From assembly GCA_019104905.1 (NCBI GenBank), contig JAHRXB010000196.1, positions 1-14,415 of the forward strand: DNA of 14,415 nucleotides, given 5' to 3'. The stretch's first letter is position 1; the number at the start of each line of letters is the position of its first letter. The DNA is from Bdellovibrio sp. Its GTDB lineage: Bacteria > Bdellovibrionota > Bdellovibrionia > Bdellovibrionales > Bdellovibrionaceae. Below, in pieces: positions 7,699 to 14,415 of the stretch. The position numbers and the translations under genes are program-made. Below the pieces are notes generated by a model. That model worked only from the letters and a program-made list of their open reading frames with translations. It was not told the origin of the DNA and ran no database searches.

Positions 7699-8247
7699 AT
7701 GAAAAGGTTGGTATTTTTTGTTTTCGCGCTTTTCCTCGCTGCCTGCCAAGGTAACGACAATGGCAATGGTGGCGTGACAACGACTCAAGTATCGACTCCG
7801 CTCAACACCAACTGTTTGAACGGAACGGCTTACTGCAACAACACGATTTACTCTCAATATCCAGGTTGGATGGCCTACCCAGGTCTTGCCAACTATGCCT
7901 ATGACTACACGGCTTACTTTAATCAATATGGTTTCTGTAATTGCCCGGGTGGTTATATGCCGGTTTACAATGGAACTTATGGACTCGGCTGTGTAAATTC
8001 ACAACTTCTTCAACCTTACGCTGGTTACTTCCTTTATTGGCAGTGGGGATATTCTTCAAGCCCCGCACCACAAACCACGATCAACTTTCCTCAATTTTCA
8101 AACATTCCCGGCGGAAGCAACAGTGGGCAATGCTCGAGAACCCTCACTCAGAGCTGCCTCTTGGATCAAGGAAACACCTGCGGCACAGGGGCGACGTGCC
8201 GTCAGGTTCTCCAAGGATCAAACCTCGGGGTTTGCATGAATTACTAG
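7699..8247 (+). CDS. Tyr- and Cys-rich lipoprotein of unknown function
   Basis: A 182-aa protein with a lipoprotein signal: MKRLVFFVFALFLAAC, with lipobox LAAC and lipidated Cys16. No Asp follows at +2 (Gln17), so outer-membrane sorting by the Lol rule is likely. The mature part opens with a Gly/Asn linker. A Tyr-rich central part follows (16 Tyr between residues 45 and 118) holding five Cys (39, 46, 80, 82, 98). A Pro/Ser/Gly-rich spacer leads to a compact C-terminal module with five more Cys (145, 153, 161, 167, 179). Ten Cys besides the lipidated one could form up to five disulfides, suiting an extracytoplasmic protein. AAGGAG lies 7 nt before the ATG. No family was recognised. It is divergent from the envelope operon and followed by hairpins. 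Confidence 0.85.
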   Translation: MKRLVFFVFALFLAACQGNDNGNGGVTTTQVSTPLNTNCLNGTAYCNNTIYSQYPGWMAYPGLANYAYDYTAYFNQYGFCNCPGGYMPVYNGTYGLGCVNSQLLQPYAGYFLYWQWGYSSSPAPQTTINFPQFSNIPGGSNSGQCSRTLTQSCLLDQGNTCGTGATCRQVLQGSNLGVCMNY

Positions 8248-8250
8248 AGT

Positions 8251-8298
8251 GAGTGCGGCACTCCTCGACCGTTTTTACGGATAATATGCCGCATTATC
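8251..8298. repeat. Two small dyads after the lipoprotein gene
   Basis: GAGTGC-G-GCACTC (8251-8263) begins 4 nt after the stop codon and is followed by GTTTTTA (8271-8277). GATAAtaTGC and GCATTATC (8280-8298) form a second, imperfect dyad. They precede two stronger hairpins. Individually they are weak, but they are dense for so short a stretch. Confidence 0.35.
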
Positions 8299-8300
8299 AT

Positions 8301-8333
8301 GGCCCCTTGGAAGGATAAAACCACCAAGGGGCC
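8301..8333 (+). terminator. Probable terminator of the lipoprotein gene
   Basis: GGCCCCTTGG (8301-8310) pairs perfectly with CCAAGGGGCC (8324-8333) around a 13-nt loop. Three T then CC follow, so the U-tract is short. It lies 54 nt after the stop codon. The stem also exists on the other strand but has no leftward gene to serve. Confidence 0.5.
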
Positions 8334-8341
8334 TTTCCATT

Positions 8342-8369
8342 GGTACCTGTCAGGTACCTTTTGATTTTT
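8342..8369 (+). repeat. GGTACC-ended perfect palindrome followed by a T-rich tract
   Basis: GGTACCTG-T-CAGGTACC is a perfect 8+8 inverted repeat with a single central base. As RNA it would form a 7-bp stem with a 3-nt loop, followed by TTTTGATTTTT, which resembles an intrinsic terminator. As DNA it is a candidate protein-binding palindrome. It lies 8 nt beyond the previous hairpin and about 64 nt before the peptidase start codon. Confidence 0.6.
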
Positions 8370-8411
8370 GGGCGTCTTCATGAAAGAAAAGAAGGGTTCT
8401 ACCACACTTCT

Positions 8412-8416
8412 GGAGG
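8412..8416 (+). promoter_or_regulatory. Shine-Dalgarno deciding the M3 peptidase start
   Basis: GGAGG lies 5 nt before ATG at 8422. An in-frame ATG at 8380 and a TTG at 8368 lie upstream but have no ribosome-binding site, and the TTG overlaps the T-rich tract of the palindrome. Confidence 0.75.
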
Positions 8417-8421
8417 TCTTC

Positions 8422-10461
8422 ATGAACACGACAAATCCTCTCTTAAAACCCTTCACAAACAAGGACCAAGCCGTCCCTTTTGATTTGATCAAAGTGGAGC
8501 ACTATCTGCCGGCGCTGGATGAGGCGATTAAAATCGCCAAAGACAATCTGGCTAAATTGAAGGCCAACTCCGCGACACCTGATTTTGAAAATACGATCGT
8601 GGCTCTGGAGTCCGCCTCCGAGCTGGCTGATAAAATCGCTGGTATCTATGGCAATATGGAAGTGGCCAACGCCGATGACGCCCTCCAAGCCCTCGCCAAA
8701 GAGATCTACCCCAAGGTCACCGCCCTCGCTTCTGACGTTTCTTTGGACGACGAAATCTTTAAACGCGTGAAGACCGTCTATGACAAACGCGATTCTTTGA
8801 ATCTCAACAAAGAACAACTGCGTTTATTAGAAAAAACTTATTTGTCTTTCACTCGCAACGGCGCCCTCTTGTCGGCCGCCGACAAAGAGACTCTTCGCCA
8901 GATTGACCAAGAGCTTTCCGTTTTAGCTCCGAAGTTTTCTGAGAATGTTCTCAAGGCGACCAATTCCTTTGAAATGATCTTGGATAAAAAAGAAGACGTG
9001 GAAGGTCTTCCCGAGGGCGTCCTTGAAGGGGCGGCCGCGATGGCCGAAGCCAAAGGGCAAAAAGGCAAATGGCTTTTCAACTTGCAGATCCCTAGCTACC
9101 TGCCTTTCATGACCTACGCCAAGAACCGTCAACTTCGTGAAAAAATGTGGAGAGCTTTTTCTTCTCGCGCCTTCAAAGGTGAATTCGACAACCAAGAGAC
9201 TGTTCTTAAAATCGTTCAACTTCGTGACAAACGCGCAAAGCTTTTAGGATTCGCGACTCACGCGGACTTTGTTCTGGCAGAACGCATGGCCAAAAATCCA
9301 CAAACCGTGAGTGAATTCTTGTCAAAACTTTTAAAAGCTTCAAAGGACGCTGGTAAAAGAGACCTTGCCGAAGTCACTGAGTTCGCCAAAAAGATTGATG
9401 GCGTAACGGACATCATGCCTTGGGACTTTGGTTATTATTCTGAAAAGCTCAAAGAAGAAAAGTATGCGTTTAATGAAGAAGACCTTCGCCCTTACTTCAA
9501 ACTTGAAAATGTTGTGGAAGGTGTTTTTGCTCACGCCAAAAAACTTTATGGCCTGACCTTCAAAGAAAACAAAGACATTCCTGTCTATCACCCTGAAGTC
9601 AAAGCCTATGAAATCTACGAAGAAGCTTCGGGCAAGTACATGGGTCTTTTCTATACCGACTACTTCCCTCGTGAAACAAAAAAAGGCGGCGCCTGGATGA
9701 CTCAGTTCCGCGGTCAGGGTTTGATCGAAGGCGAAATGAAACGCCCTCACGTCAGCATCGTCTGCAACTTCACAAAACCCACTCCGACCAAGCCGTCACT
9801 TCTGACTTACGATGAAGTTCGTACCTTGTTCCATGAATTCGGTCATGCTTTGCACGGCATGCTTTCTGAGTGTACCTACTCTTCGTTGAGCGGTACGAAT
9901 GTTTATTGGGATTTCGTAGAACTTCCGTCTCAGATTATGGAAAACTGGGTGGGAGAAAAAGAAGGTTTGGATCTTTTCGCTCGTCACTATGAAACCAATA
10001 CACCCATGCCGGCTGAATTGATTGAGAAGCTGAAAGCCTCTCAGAAGTTCCAGGCGGGCTACATGTCTTGTCGTCAGCTCCAATTTGGAATGATGGATCA
10101 GGCTTGGTACTCGACCGATCCTTCAAAAATCACCGATGTTGATGCTTTCGAAGAAAAAGCCACGGCCGAGACCCGTCTGTTCCCCAAAGTGGAAGGTGCG
10201 AATTCTTCTTGCAGCTTCAGCCACATCTTTGCAGGCGGATATTCTGCAGGATATTACTCATACAAATGGGCCGAGGTTTTGGATGCCGATGCTTTTGAAT
10301 ACTTCAAAGAAAAAGGTCTCTTCAATGAAGAGGTCGCTAAGAAGTTTAAGGACAATGTCCTTAGTCGCGGCGGCACAGAACATCCCATGGATCTTTACAA
10401 GAAGTTCCGTGGCCGTGAACCAGATCCCAACGCACTTTTAAGACGTGATGGATTGATTTAA
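8422..10461 (+). CDS. Zinc oligopeptidase, M3 family (oligopeptidase A / Dcp type)
   Basis: A 679-aa cytoplasmic metallopeptidase, the usual length for PrlC/Dcp (about 680). The zinc site is HEFGH (471-475) with E472 as the general base. The third ligand E500, in the FVELPSQ segment, lies 25 residues after the second His as in other M3 enzymes. The C-terminal blocks FSHIFAGGYSAGYYSYKWA and GGTEHPMDLYKKFRGREP are family hallmarks. The N-terminus NPLLKPF matches PrlC-like proteins. These enzymes cleave short peptides, such as degraded signal peptides and proteolysis products, inside a closed cavity. No signal peptide is present. Start chosen at 8422 from its GGAGG. The stop overlaps the NAD kinase start (TAATG), implying coupled translation. 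Whether it acts as an endopeptidase (PrlC) or a dipeptidyl carboxypeptidase (Dcp) cannot be settled here. Confidence 0.95.
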   Translation: MNTTNPLLKPFTNKDQAVPFDLIKVEHYLPALDEAIKIAKDNLAKLKANSATPDFENTIVALESASELADKIAGIYGNMEVANADDALQALAKEIYPKVTALASDVSLDDEIFKRVKTVYDKRDSLNLNKEQLRLLEKTYLSFTRNGALLSAADKETLRQIDQELSVLAPKFSENVLKATNSFEMILDKKEDVEGLPEGVLEGAAAMAEAKGQKGKWLFNLQIPSYLPFMTYAKNRQLREKMWRAFSSRAFKGEFDNQETVLKIVQLRDKRAKLLGFATHADFVLAERMAKNPQTVSEFLSKLLKASKDAGKRDLAEVTEFAKKIDGVTDIMPWDFGYYSEKLKEEKYAFNEEDLRPYFKLENVVEGVFAHAKKLYGLTFKENKDIPVYHPEVKAYEIYEEASGKYMGLFYTDYFPRETKKGGAWMTQFRGQGLIEGEMKRPHVSIVCNFTKPTPTKPSLLTYDEVRTLFHEFGHALHGMLSECTYSSLSGTNVYWDFVELPSQIMENWVGEKEGLDLFARHYETNTPMPAELIEKLKASQKFQAGYMSCRQLQFGMMDQAWYSTDPSKITDVDAFEEKATAETRLFPKVEGANSSCSFSHIFAGGYSAGYYSYKWAEVLDADAFEYFKEKGLFNEEVAKKFKDNVLSRGGTEHPMDLYKKFRGREPDPNALLRRDGLI

Positions 10462-11363
10462 TGAGCAAAAGTTCGATGAACAAAAACAACAAACTCACTT
10501 TGAGCGAAGGCGGCAGCATCGCTATCGTCTACCGCTTGGAGACAACTCAAGCGGTTTCTTTAGCCAAAAAGGTGGCCGACTATCTCAGCGAGCGTGGCTT
10601 TCAGGTTTTGACGGCTCCCGAACAAAAGGTGGTTCCAGGAACGAAGGCGGCAAAAACCAAAAAACAAATGGACGATCTCAAGTTAGTGATCGTCCTTGGT
10701 GGAGACGGTACCTACCTGCGCGCCGTTCGCTTGCTTGAAGGGCGCAGCGTGCCCATCTTAGGTTTTAACATGGGCTCCCTGGGTTTCCTCACGGCCCACA
10801 ACGCGGATTCCGTTTTTGATATCATCGACCAAACTATCGCGGGCAAAATGGTTCTTCGCCCTCGCTCCATGCTGGTGGCAAAAATTTTGCGCAAAGGAAA
10901 ATCTCGCGGAGAATTTCATGCGCTGAACGACGTGGTGATCGAAAGGGGCTCGATGAGTCAACTGATCAACACCGCCATTTATTCTGAAAAGTTTTTAGTC
11001 AGCAAGGTGAAAGCCGACGGTTTTATCGTCGCCAGCCCCTCGGGCTCGACAGCTTACAACTTGGCTGCGGGCGGTCCTATTCTGCATCCTGAGTCTCCGG
11101 TTTTTGTGGTGACTCCCGTGGCTCCGCACAGCCTGACGTCTCGTCCGCTGATCTTCCCCGATGACCGCGAGCTTTCCTTTAAACTCGAAGGTAAAACACA
11201 AAAAGCCCACTTCATCGTGGATGGACAAAAAATGACAGAAATCACCGCTGAAGACGAGGTGATTTTGACTCGTTCTTGTTATGATCACTGGATGGTGCGT
11301 GAACACAATCACAACTACTTCCACTTGCTTCGTGAAAAACTTAAATTTGGAGATCGAAACTAG
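10461..11363 (+). CDS. nadK: NAD kinase
   Basis: A 300-aa cytoplasmic enzyme that phosphorylates NAD to NADP using ATP or polyphosphate, the sole route to NADP in most bacteria. Motifs are LGGDGT (79-84), GFNMGSLGFLT (101-111), the ND pair at 156-157 in LNDVVIERG, and the nucleotide-binding loop DGFIVASPSGSTAYNLAAGG (186-205). Length is typical (about 290-300). Translation starts at ATG 10461, which shares a base with the peptidase stop codon (TAATG). No strong Shine-Dalgarno is visible, so reinitiation after the peptidase is likely; an ATG at 10476 is the alternative. RecN follows 26 nt later, and a NadK-RecN order is common in many bacteria. Confidence 0.96.
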   Translation: MSKSSMNKNNKLTLSEGGSIAIVYRLETTQAVSLAKKVADYLSERGFQVLTAPEQKVVPGTKAAKTKKQMDDLKLVIVLGGDGTYLRAVRLLEGRSVPILGFNMGSLGFLTAHNADSVFDIIDQTIAGKMVLRPRSMLVAKILRKGKSRGEFHALNDVVIERGSMSQLINTAIYSEKFLVSKVKADGFIVASPSGSTAYNLAAGGPILHPESPVFVVTPVAPHSLTSRPLIFPDDRELSFKLEGKTQKAHFIVDGQKMTEITAEDEVILTRSCYDHWMVREHNHNYFHLLREKLKFGDRN

Positions 11364-11389
11364 TCGAGTTAAAATCGACAGGAGATATT

Positions 11390-13087
11390 ATGTTACTAGA
11401 GCTGAAAGTTTCTAATTTCGCCATCATCGAAAATCTTCATATCACTTTCAAAGAAGGTCTGAATATCCTGAGCGGCGAAACCGGTGCGGGAAAATCCGTC
11501 CTTCTTAAAAGTCTTTCTTTATTGATGGGAGGAAAAGGCTCTAGCGACACGATCCGCACGGGAGCCTCCCAGGCTACGATCGAAGGATCGTTTGATATCA
11601 GCAAACGCCCTGATATCTCCCAAGGGCTCAAAGACATGGGAATCGAAGTCGACGAAGACATCTTGATCGTTCGCCGCGTTTTGAGTTCTGGAGACAAATC
11701 CAAAGTCTATTTGAACGGCAGCCTCAGTACTTTAAACAGTCTTCGTGATATCGTGGCTCCTCTGGTGGAGTTGGCAGGGCACTCTGCGCCGTTGATCGAA
11801 ATGACGGGACAGCATGAAAACCGCAACCTCATGTCCAAGGCCTATCACTTGGATCTTTTAGATCAATACGCCGGAACTTGGGACAAGCGCCTTTTATTCA
11901 CAGAAAAGTACAATCGCTACCACGGCATCTTTGAGGAAATCAAAAAACTTGAAAACGATGCCAAACAAAAAGCGCAGCGTTTGGATTTCTTGGTTTATCA
12001 ACGCGATGAAATTGCAAACCTAGATCTATCCCCTGGTGAAGATTTAGAATTGGAAGTGGAAGTTAAGAAACTCAAGAACTCCTCCCGTATTGGTTCCTTC
12101 GTGGACCAAGCGGAAGCGACTCTTTACACAGATGATGACTCTGCGATCAGTCGCCTCAATGCCATTCTAAAAAAAGGCATGGAGTTATCCCATGTTGATC
12201 CTCAGATCGCAGCCAAACTTGAAAATCTAGAGCAGGCCAAAGCCCTTATCGACGAAAGCGTTTATGAACTCCGTCAATATGCTTCTAAAATTGATGCCGA
12301 TCCACAGCGCCTTGAAGAGGTCGAAGAGCGTTTAAGCGATCTTCGCAAACTTCAAAAGAAGTACGGCTCCAGCGTCGATGATATTCTCAAAGCCTTGATG
12401 GACATGGAGATTGAGATCTCGAATCTGCAAAACTCTGAAACAAAAATCGAGTCTTTGAAAAAAGAAGCCGCGATTTTACTGAAAGAGCTTGAAGTGCTGG
12501 GCGCAGACCTTCATAAGCGTCGCCAGAAAGGTGCGGACCTTTTGGCTGACAGCGTGAATGCCGAACTTTTGGATCTGAACATGAAAGGTGTCACTTTCCA
12601 CGTGATGGTGGAAAAGCTAGAACAGCTTTCTTCCACGGGATTGAGCGACGTCGAGTTCTTAAGTCAGACCTCTTCTAAAGACGCAAAACGTCCTTTGGCC
12701 AAGTTTGCTTCTGGCGGGGAACTCAGCCGTATCCTTCTGTCCTTGAAGCGTGTGGTGGGCTCGCACAGCCAGCCACGCACTTACTTGTTTGACGAAGTCG
12801 ATACCGGTGTTTCAGGGGAAACCGCTGAGAAAGTAGGGCGCAAACTTAAAACCATTGCTAAAGGACAGCAGGTCATCTGCGTGACTCACCTTCCGCAGGT
12901 GGCCGCTTTTGGACATATTCATTTCTTTATTCAAAAGTCGCCGCAGAAGGATTCTGTGGCTATGCTTGTGTCAGAACTCAAAACCAAAGAACGTGTTCAA
13001 GAGATCGCTCGCCTGATCAGTGGCGAAAAGATTTCCAAGACCTCGCTCGCCCACGCCGAACAGCTTTTGGCGGAAGCCAAAGGTTAG
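11390..13087 (+). CDS. recN: DNA repair protein RecN
   Basis: A 565-aa SMC-like ATPase (E. coli RecN 553 aa) that acts at DNA double-strand breaks and supports RecA-dependent recombination. The Walker A motif GETGAGKS is at 29-36. The RecN-specific TGQHENRNL segment is near residue 140, and two long coiled-coil arms (about 165-230 and 310-400) are rich in Glu, Lys and Leu. The ABC signature SGGELSR begins at 441, and Walker B LFDEVDTG has D468/E469. AGGAG is placed 6 nt before the ATG, within a small GTCGA/TCGAC dyad region (11363-11379). It is likely co-transcribed with the peptidase and nadK. No LexA-type box was recognised nearby, so SOS control from its own promoter is not evident. Confidence 0.96.
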   Translation: MLLELKVSNFAIIENLHITFKEGLNILSGETGAGKSVLLKSLSLLMGGKGSSDTIRTGASQATIEGSFDISKRPDISQGLKDMGIEVDEDILIVRRVLSSGDKSKVYLNGSLSTLNSLRDIVAPLVELAGHSAPLIEMTGQHENRNLMSKAYHLDLLDQYAGTWDKRLLFTEKYNRYHGIFEEIKKLENDAKQKAQRLDFLVYQRDEIANLDLSPGEDLELEVEVKKLKNSSRIGSFVDQAEATLYTDDDSAISRLNAILKKGMELSHVDPQIAAKLENLEQAKALIDESVYELRQYASKIDADPQRLEEVEERLSDLRKLQKKYGSSVDDILKALMDMEIEISNLQNSETKIESLKKEAAILLKELEVLGADLHKRRQKGADLLADSVNAELLDLNMKGVTFHVMVEKLEQLSSTGLSDVEFLSQTSSKDAKRPLAKFASGGELSRILLSLKRVVGSHSQPRTYLFDEVDTGVSGETAEKVGRKLKTIAKGQQVICVTHLPQVAAFGHIHFFIQKSPQKDSVAMLVSELKTKERVQEIARLISGEKISKTSLAHAEQLLAEAKG

Positions 13088-13161
13088 TAAATTAAAGAAA
13101 TGTAAGTACGGACCTCTTTGTTATTCCTAGTAGCATGGGAACATAACAAGGAGGTTTTTTT

Positions 13162-14106
13162 ATGATTCTCGTAATGGGAGCGACCGGACATATTGGCTCT
13201 AAGATCACTACACATCTTCTCGCCAATGGCCAAAGAGTTCGTTGCGTAGCTCGACACTTCCCCAATAAATCTGCATTTCAGGGAGCCGAACTCGCTCAAG
13301 GGGATGCCAACAACGTGTCCTTTCTTACCGATGCCATGCGTGGATGTTCCGCCGTGTTCACGCTCATTCCTCCCAACTTCAGTGCCCCCGAGGTTCGCTT
13401 TTATCAAAACAAATTTGGTGAGGTGATCGCGGAGGCGATTGAAGAGGCGGGAATCAAAAAGGTCGTCAACCTCAGCAGTGTCGGCGCTGATCTGGAAAGT
13501 GGAACGGGCCCCGTCCTTGGACTCCACGACCAGGAGCAACGACTCAACGAAATCACTCATGCCGACATCATGCATTTACGCCCCACCTACTTTATGGAAA
13601 ATCTTTTAGGTGGGCTCTCCACCATCATTTCGATGAATCGCTATTTTGGAACTGTTCCCGGCGACATTCCCATGAGTATGATTGCTTCCCGTGACATCGC
13701 CGCTCGCGCCGCATTTTTGCTGATGAATCCAGATTTCAAATCTAACAATATCGAATACCTCTTAGGCGAAAGAGACCTCACTCACGAAGAGATTATTCGC
13801 GTCTTGGGCCAAACCATCAAAAAGCCGGATTTGGAATACGTGGAGGTTCCCTCCAAAGAAATGAAGAACTATCTCATTGGAGCCGGAATAGGAGAAGACT
13901 GGGCTGATTCATTCTTGGAGCTTGCCGATAGTTTCACCAACGGGACCATCACCGGCACCATAACACGAGATAAGATGAATACGACAGCAACCTCCATCGA
14001 AGAATTTGCAAGAACAACCTTCCTTGAAGCCTATAATAAAGCTCTGCTGGCGGAGAGCGCTCCCAAAACCCGCCCCTCGGAATCACGAGGCGAAGCTCGA
14101 CCTTAG
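13162..14106 (+). CDS. NmrA-like NAD(P)-binding protein (atypical SDR)
   Basis: A 314-aa protein with the N-terminal nucleotide-binding loop GATGHIG (6-12). The usual NmrA-like succession follows: a basic strand end (RCVARH) suited to NADP, GDANN near 48, and VNLSSVGADLE near 113. There is no SDR Tyr-xxx-Lys pair in the normal place; HADIMHLRPTYFMENLL occupies that area, as in NmrA/HSCARG and quinone-reductase-like relatives. Some members sense NADP and others reduce quinones or aromatic substrates; sequence does not choose. AAGGAGG lies 7 nt before the ATG. The 74-nt gap after recN and its own terminator suggest a separate unit. The C-terminal 20 residues are charged and Pro/Ser/Arg-rich, and probably flexible. 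Confidence 0.87.
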   Translation: MILVMGATGHIGSKITTHLLANGQRVRCVARHFPNKSAFQGAELAQGDANNVSFLTDAMRGCSAVFTLIPPNFSAPEVRFYQNKFGEVIAEAIEEAGIKKVVNLSSVGADLESGTGPVLGLHDQEQRLNEITHADIMHLRPTYFMENLLGGLSTIISMNRYFGTVPGDIPMSMIASRDIAARAAFLLMNPDFKSNNIEYLLGERDLTHEEIIRVLGQTIKKPDLEYVEVPSKEMKNYLIGAGIGEDWADSFLELADSFTNGTITGTITRDKMNTTATSIEEFARTTFLEAYNKALLAESAPKTRPSESRGEARP

Positions 14107-14112
14107 AATGCG

Positions 14113-14151
14113 AAGGTGCCTACAGAGAAAGCAGGCACCTTTTTCTTTTTT
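14113..14151 (+). terminator. Strong intrinsic terminator after the NmrA-like gene
   Basis: AAGGTGCCT (14113-14121) and AGGCACCTT (14133-14141) form a 9-bp stem around an 11-nt loop, followed by TTTTCTTTTTT. It begins 7 nt after the stop codon. This is the clearest intrinsic terminator in the window. Confidence 0.88.
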
Positions 14152-14192
14152 GGGATATCCCCTCACAATGAGTTCATGATAGTCTTTCGCCT

Positions 14193-14415
14193 ATGAAAAG
14201 ACTTTCTTATGTCTTCTTATTGTTGGGAGCTTCCTGTATGCACAAAAATCCTCTTCCTTTTCCACAACCCGAAAAAAAACCTGTGTCCTTAGTCAAACAC
14301 CAAGACACTCGTGTTGACGACTACTTCTGGCTTCGTGATCGGGAAAACCCTCAAGTCATCGAACACCTGAATCAAGAAAATAAATATGCCGATGAAGTTA
14401 TGAAGCCCGTAAAAC
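14193..14415 (+). CDS. Prolyl oligopeptidase family (S9) peptidase, lipoprotein-like, N-terminal fragment
   Basis: The first 74 codons run off the right edge. Residues 1-15 (MKRLSYVFLLLGASC) form a lipoprotein-like signal peptide; Cys15 follows G-A-S, so the -3 position is not the usual Leu. A Pro/Lys-rich linker comes next. Then HQDTRVDDYFWLRDR (36-50), NPQVI (52-56) and LNQENKYADEVM (59-70) match the N-terminal propeller start of S9A oligopeptidases (protease II or prolyl endopeptidase). These are serine peptidases with a beta-propeller gate; the catalytic Ser, Asp and His would lie beyond the window. No Shine-Dalgarno is visible before the ATG, which is unusual for this window. An ATG at 14176 reads into a stop after six codons. 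Confidence 0.85.
   Translation, partial: MKRLSYVFLLLGASCMHKNPLPFPQPEKKPVSLVKHQDTRVDDYFWLRDRENPQVIEHLNQENKYADEVMKPVK

Noticed and set aside
9340..9750. 136-codon minus-strand frame inside the M3 peptidase
   Set aside because: Phe-rich translation typical of the reverse complement of a Lys/Glu-rich gene; a shadow.
13095..13110. GTAAGTAC-like sequence before the NmrA-like gene as an HxlR-type operator
   Set aside because: Only one half-site is visible and no HxlR-type regulator gene is nearby in the window.
13084..13575. 163-codon minus-strand frame over the NmrA-like start
   Set aside because: Would be antisense to a gene with a strong ribosome-binding site and GATGHIG motif; no domain seen.
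14075..14090. CCTCG/CGAGG dyad at the 3' end of the NmrA-like gene
   Set aside because: Only 5 bp and inside the coding region; the real terminator follows.

Overview
The window looks like a chromosomal segment from a Gram-negative bacterium, most plausibly a member of the Bdellovibrionota (Bdellovibrio-like). This placement is an inference from the mix of genes seen: a Tyr/Cys-rich lipoprotein, lipoprotein-type peptidases, an outer-membrane barrel, housekeeping NadK and RecN, and moderate GC. No marker gene or rRNA is present to prove it. No insertion sequence, phage gene, tRNA or CRISPR array was seen.

Minus strand, 1-4103: a three-gene lipid operon, transcribed right to left. It encodes a diacylglycerol-kinase-type lipid kinase, then an SDR of the fatty-acyl-reductase/thioester-reductase type (TTG start), then a large protein of at least 696 aa that runs off the left edge. 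The C-terminal half of that last protein resembles cyanobacterial long-chain acyl-ACP reductase (AAR, fatty aldehyde-forming). Its N-terminal half of about 337 aa is not part of canonical AAR. The genes are tightly spaced (20 nt gap, then a 26 bp overlap), which suggests one pathway: acyl chain to aldehyde or alcohol, then use in a lipid.

Minus strand, 4285-7453: a compact four-gene envelope operon (gaps 5, 12 or 3, and 2 nt). It encodes a secreted AMIN-like protein, a secreted probable outer-membrane beta-barrel, a LolD/MacB-type ABC ATPase and a FtsX/MacB-type permease. It reads as a trans-envelope ABC system with its own periplasmic and outer-membrane partners. A structured leader with two competing foldings lies 43-97 nt upstream of its first gene.

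Plus strand, 7699-14106: a Tyr/Cys-rich lipoprotein; a short intergenic region carrying several consecutive dyads, including a striking near-perfect GGTACC-ended palindrome; a zinc M3-family oligopeptidase coupled through TAATG to NAD kinase; RecN 26 nt later; then a separately signalled NmrA-like NAD(P)-binding protein that ends in a strong intrinsic terminator.

Right edge, 14193-14415: the first 74 codons of a prolyl-oligopeptidase-family (S9) peptidase with a lipoprotein-like signal peptide.
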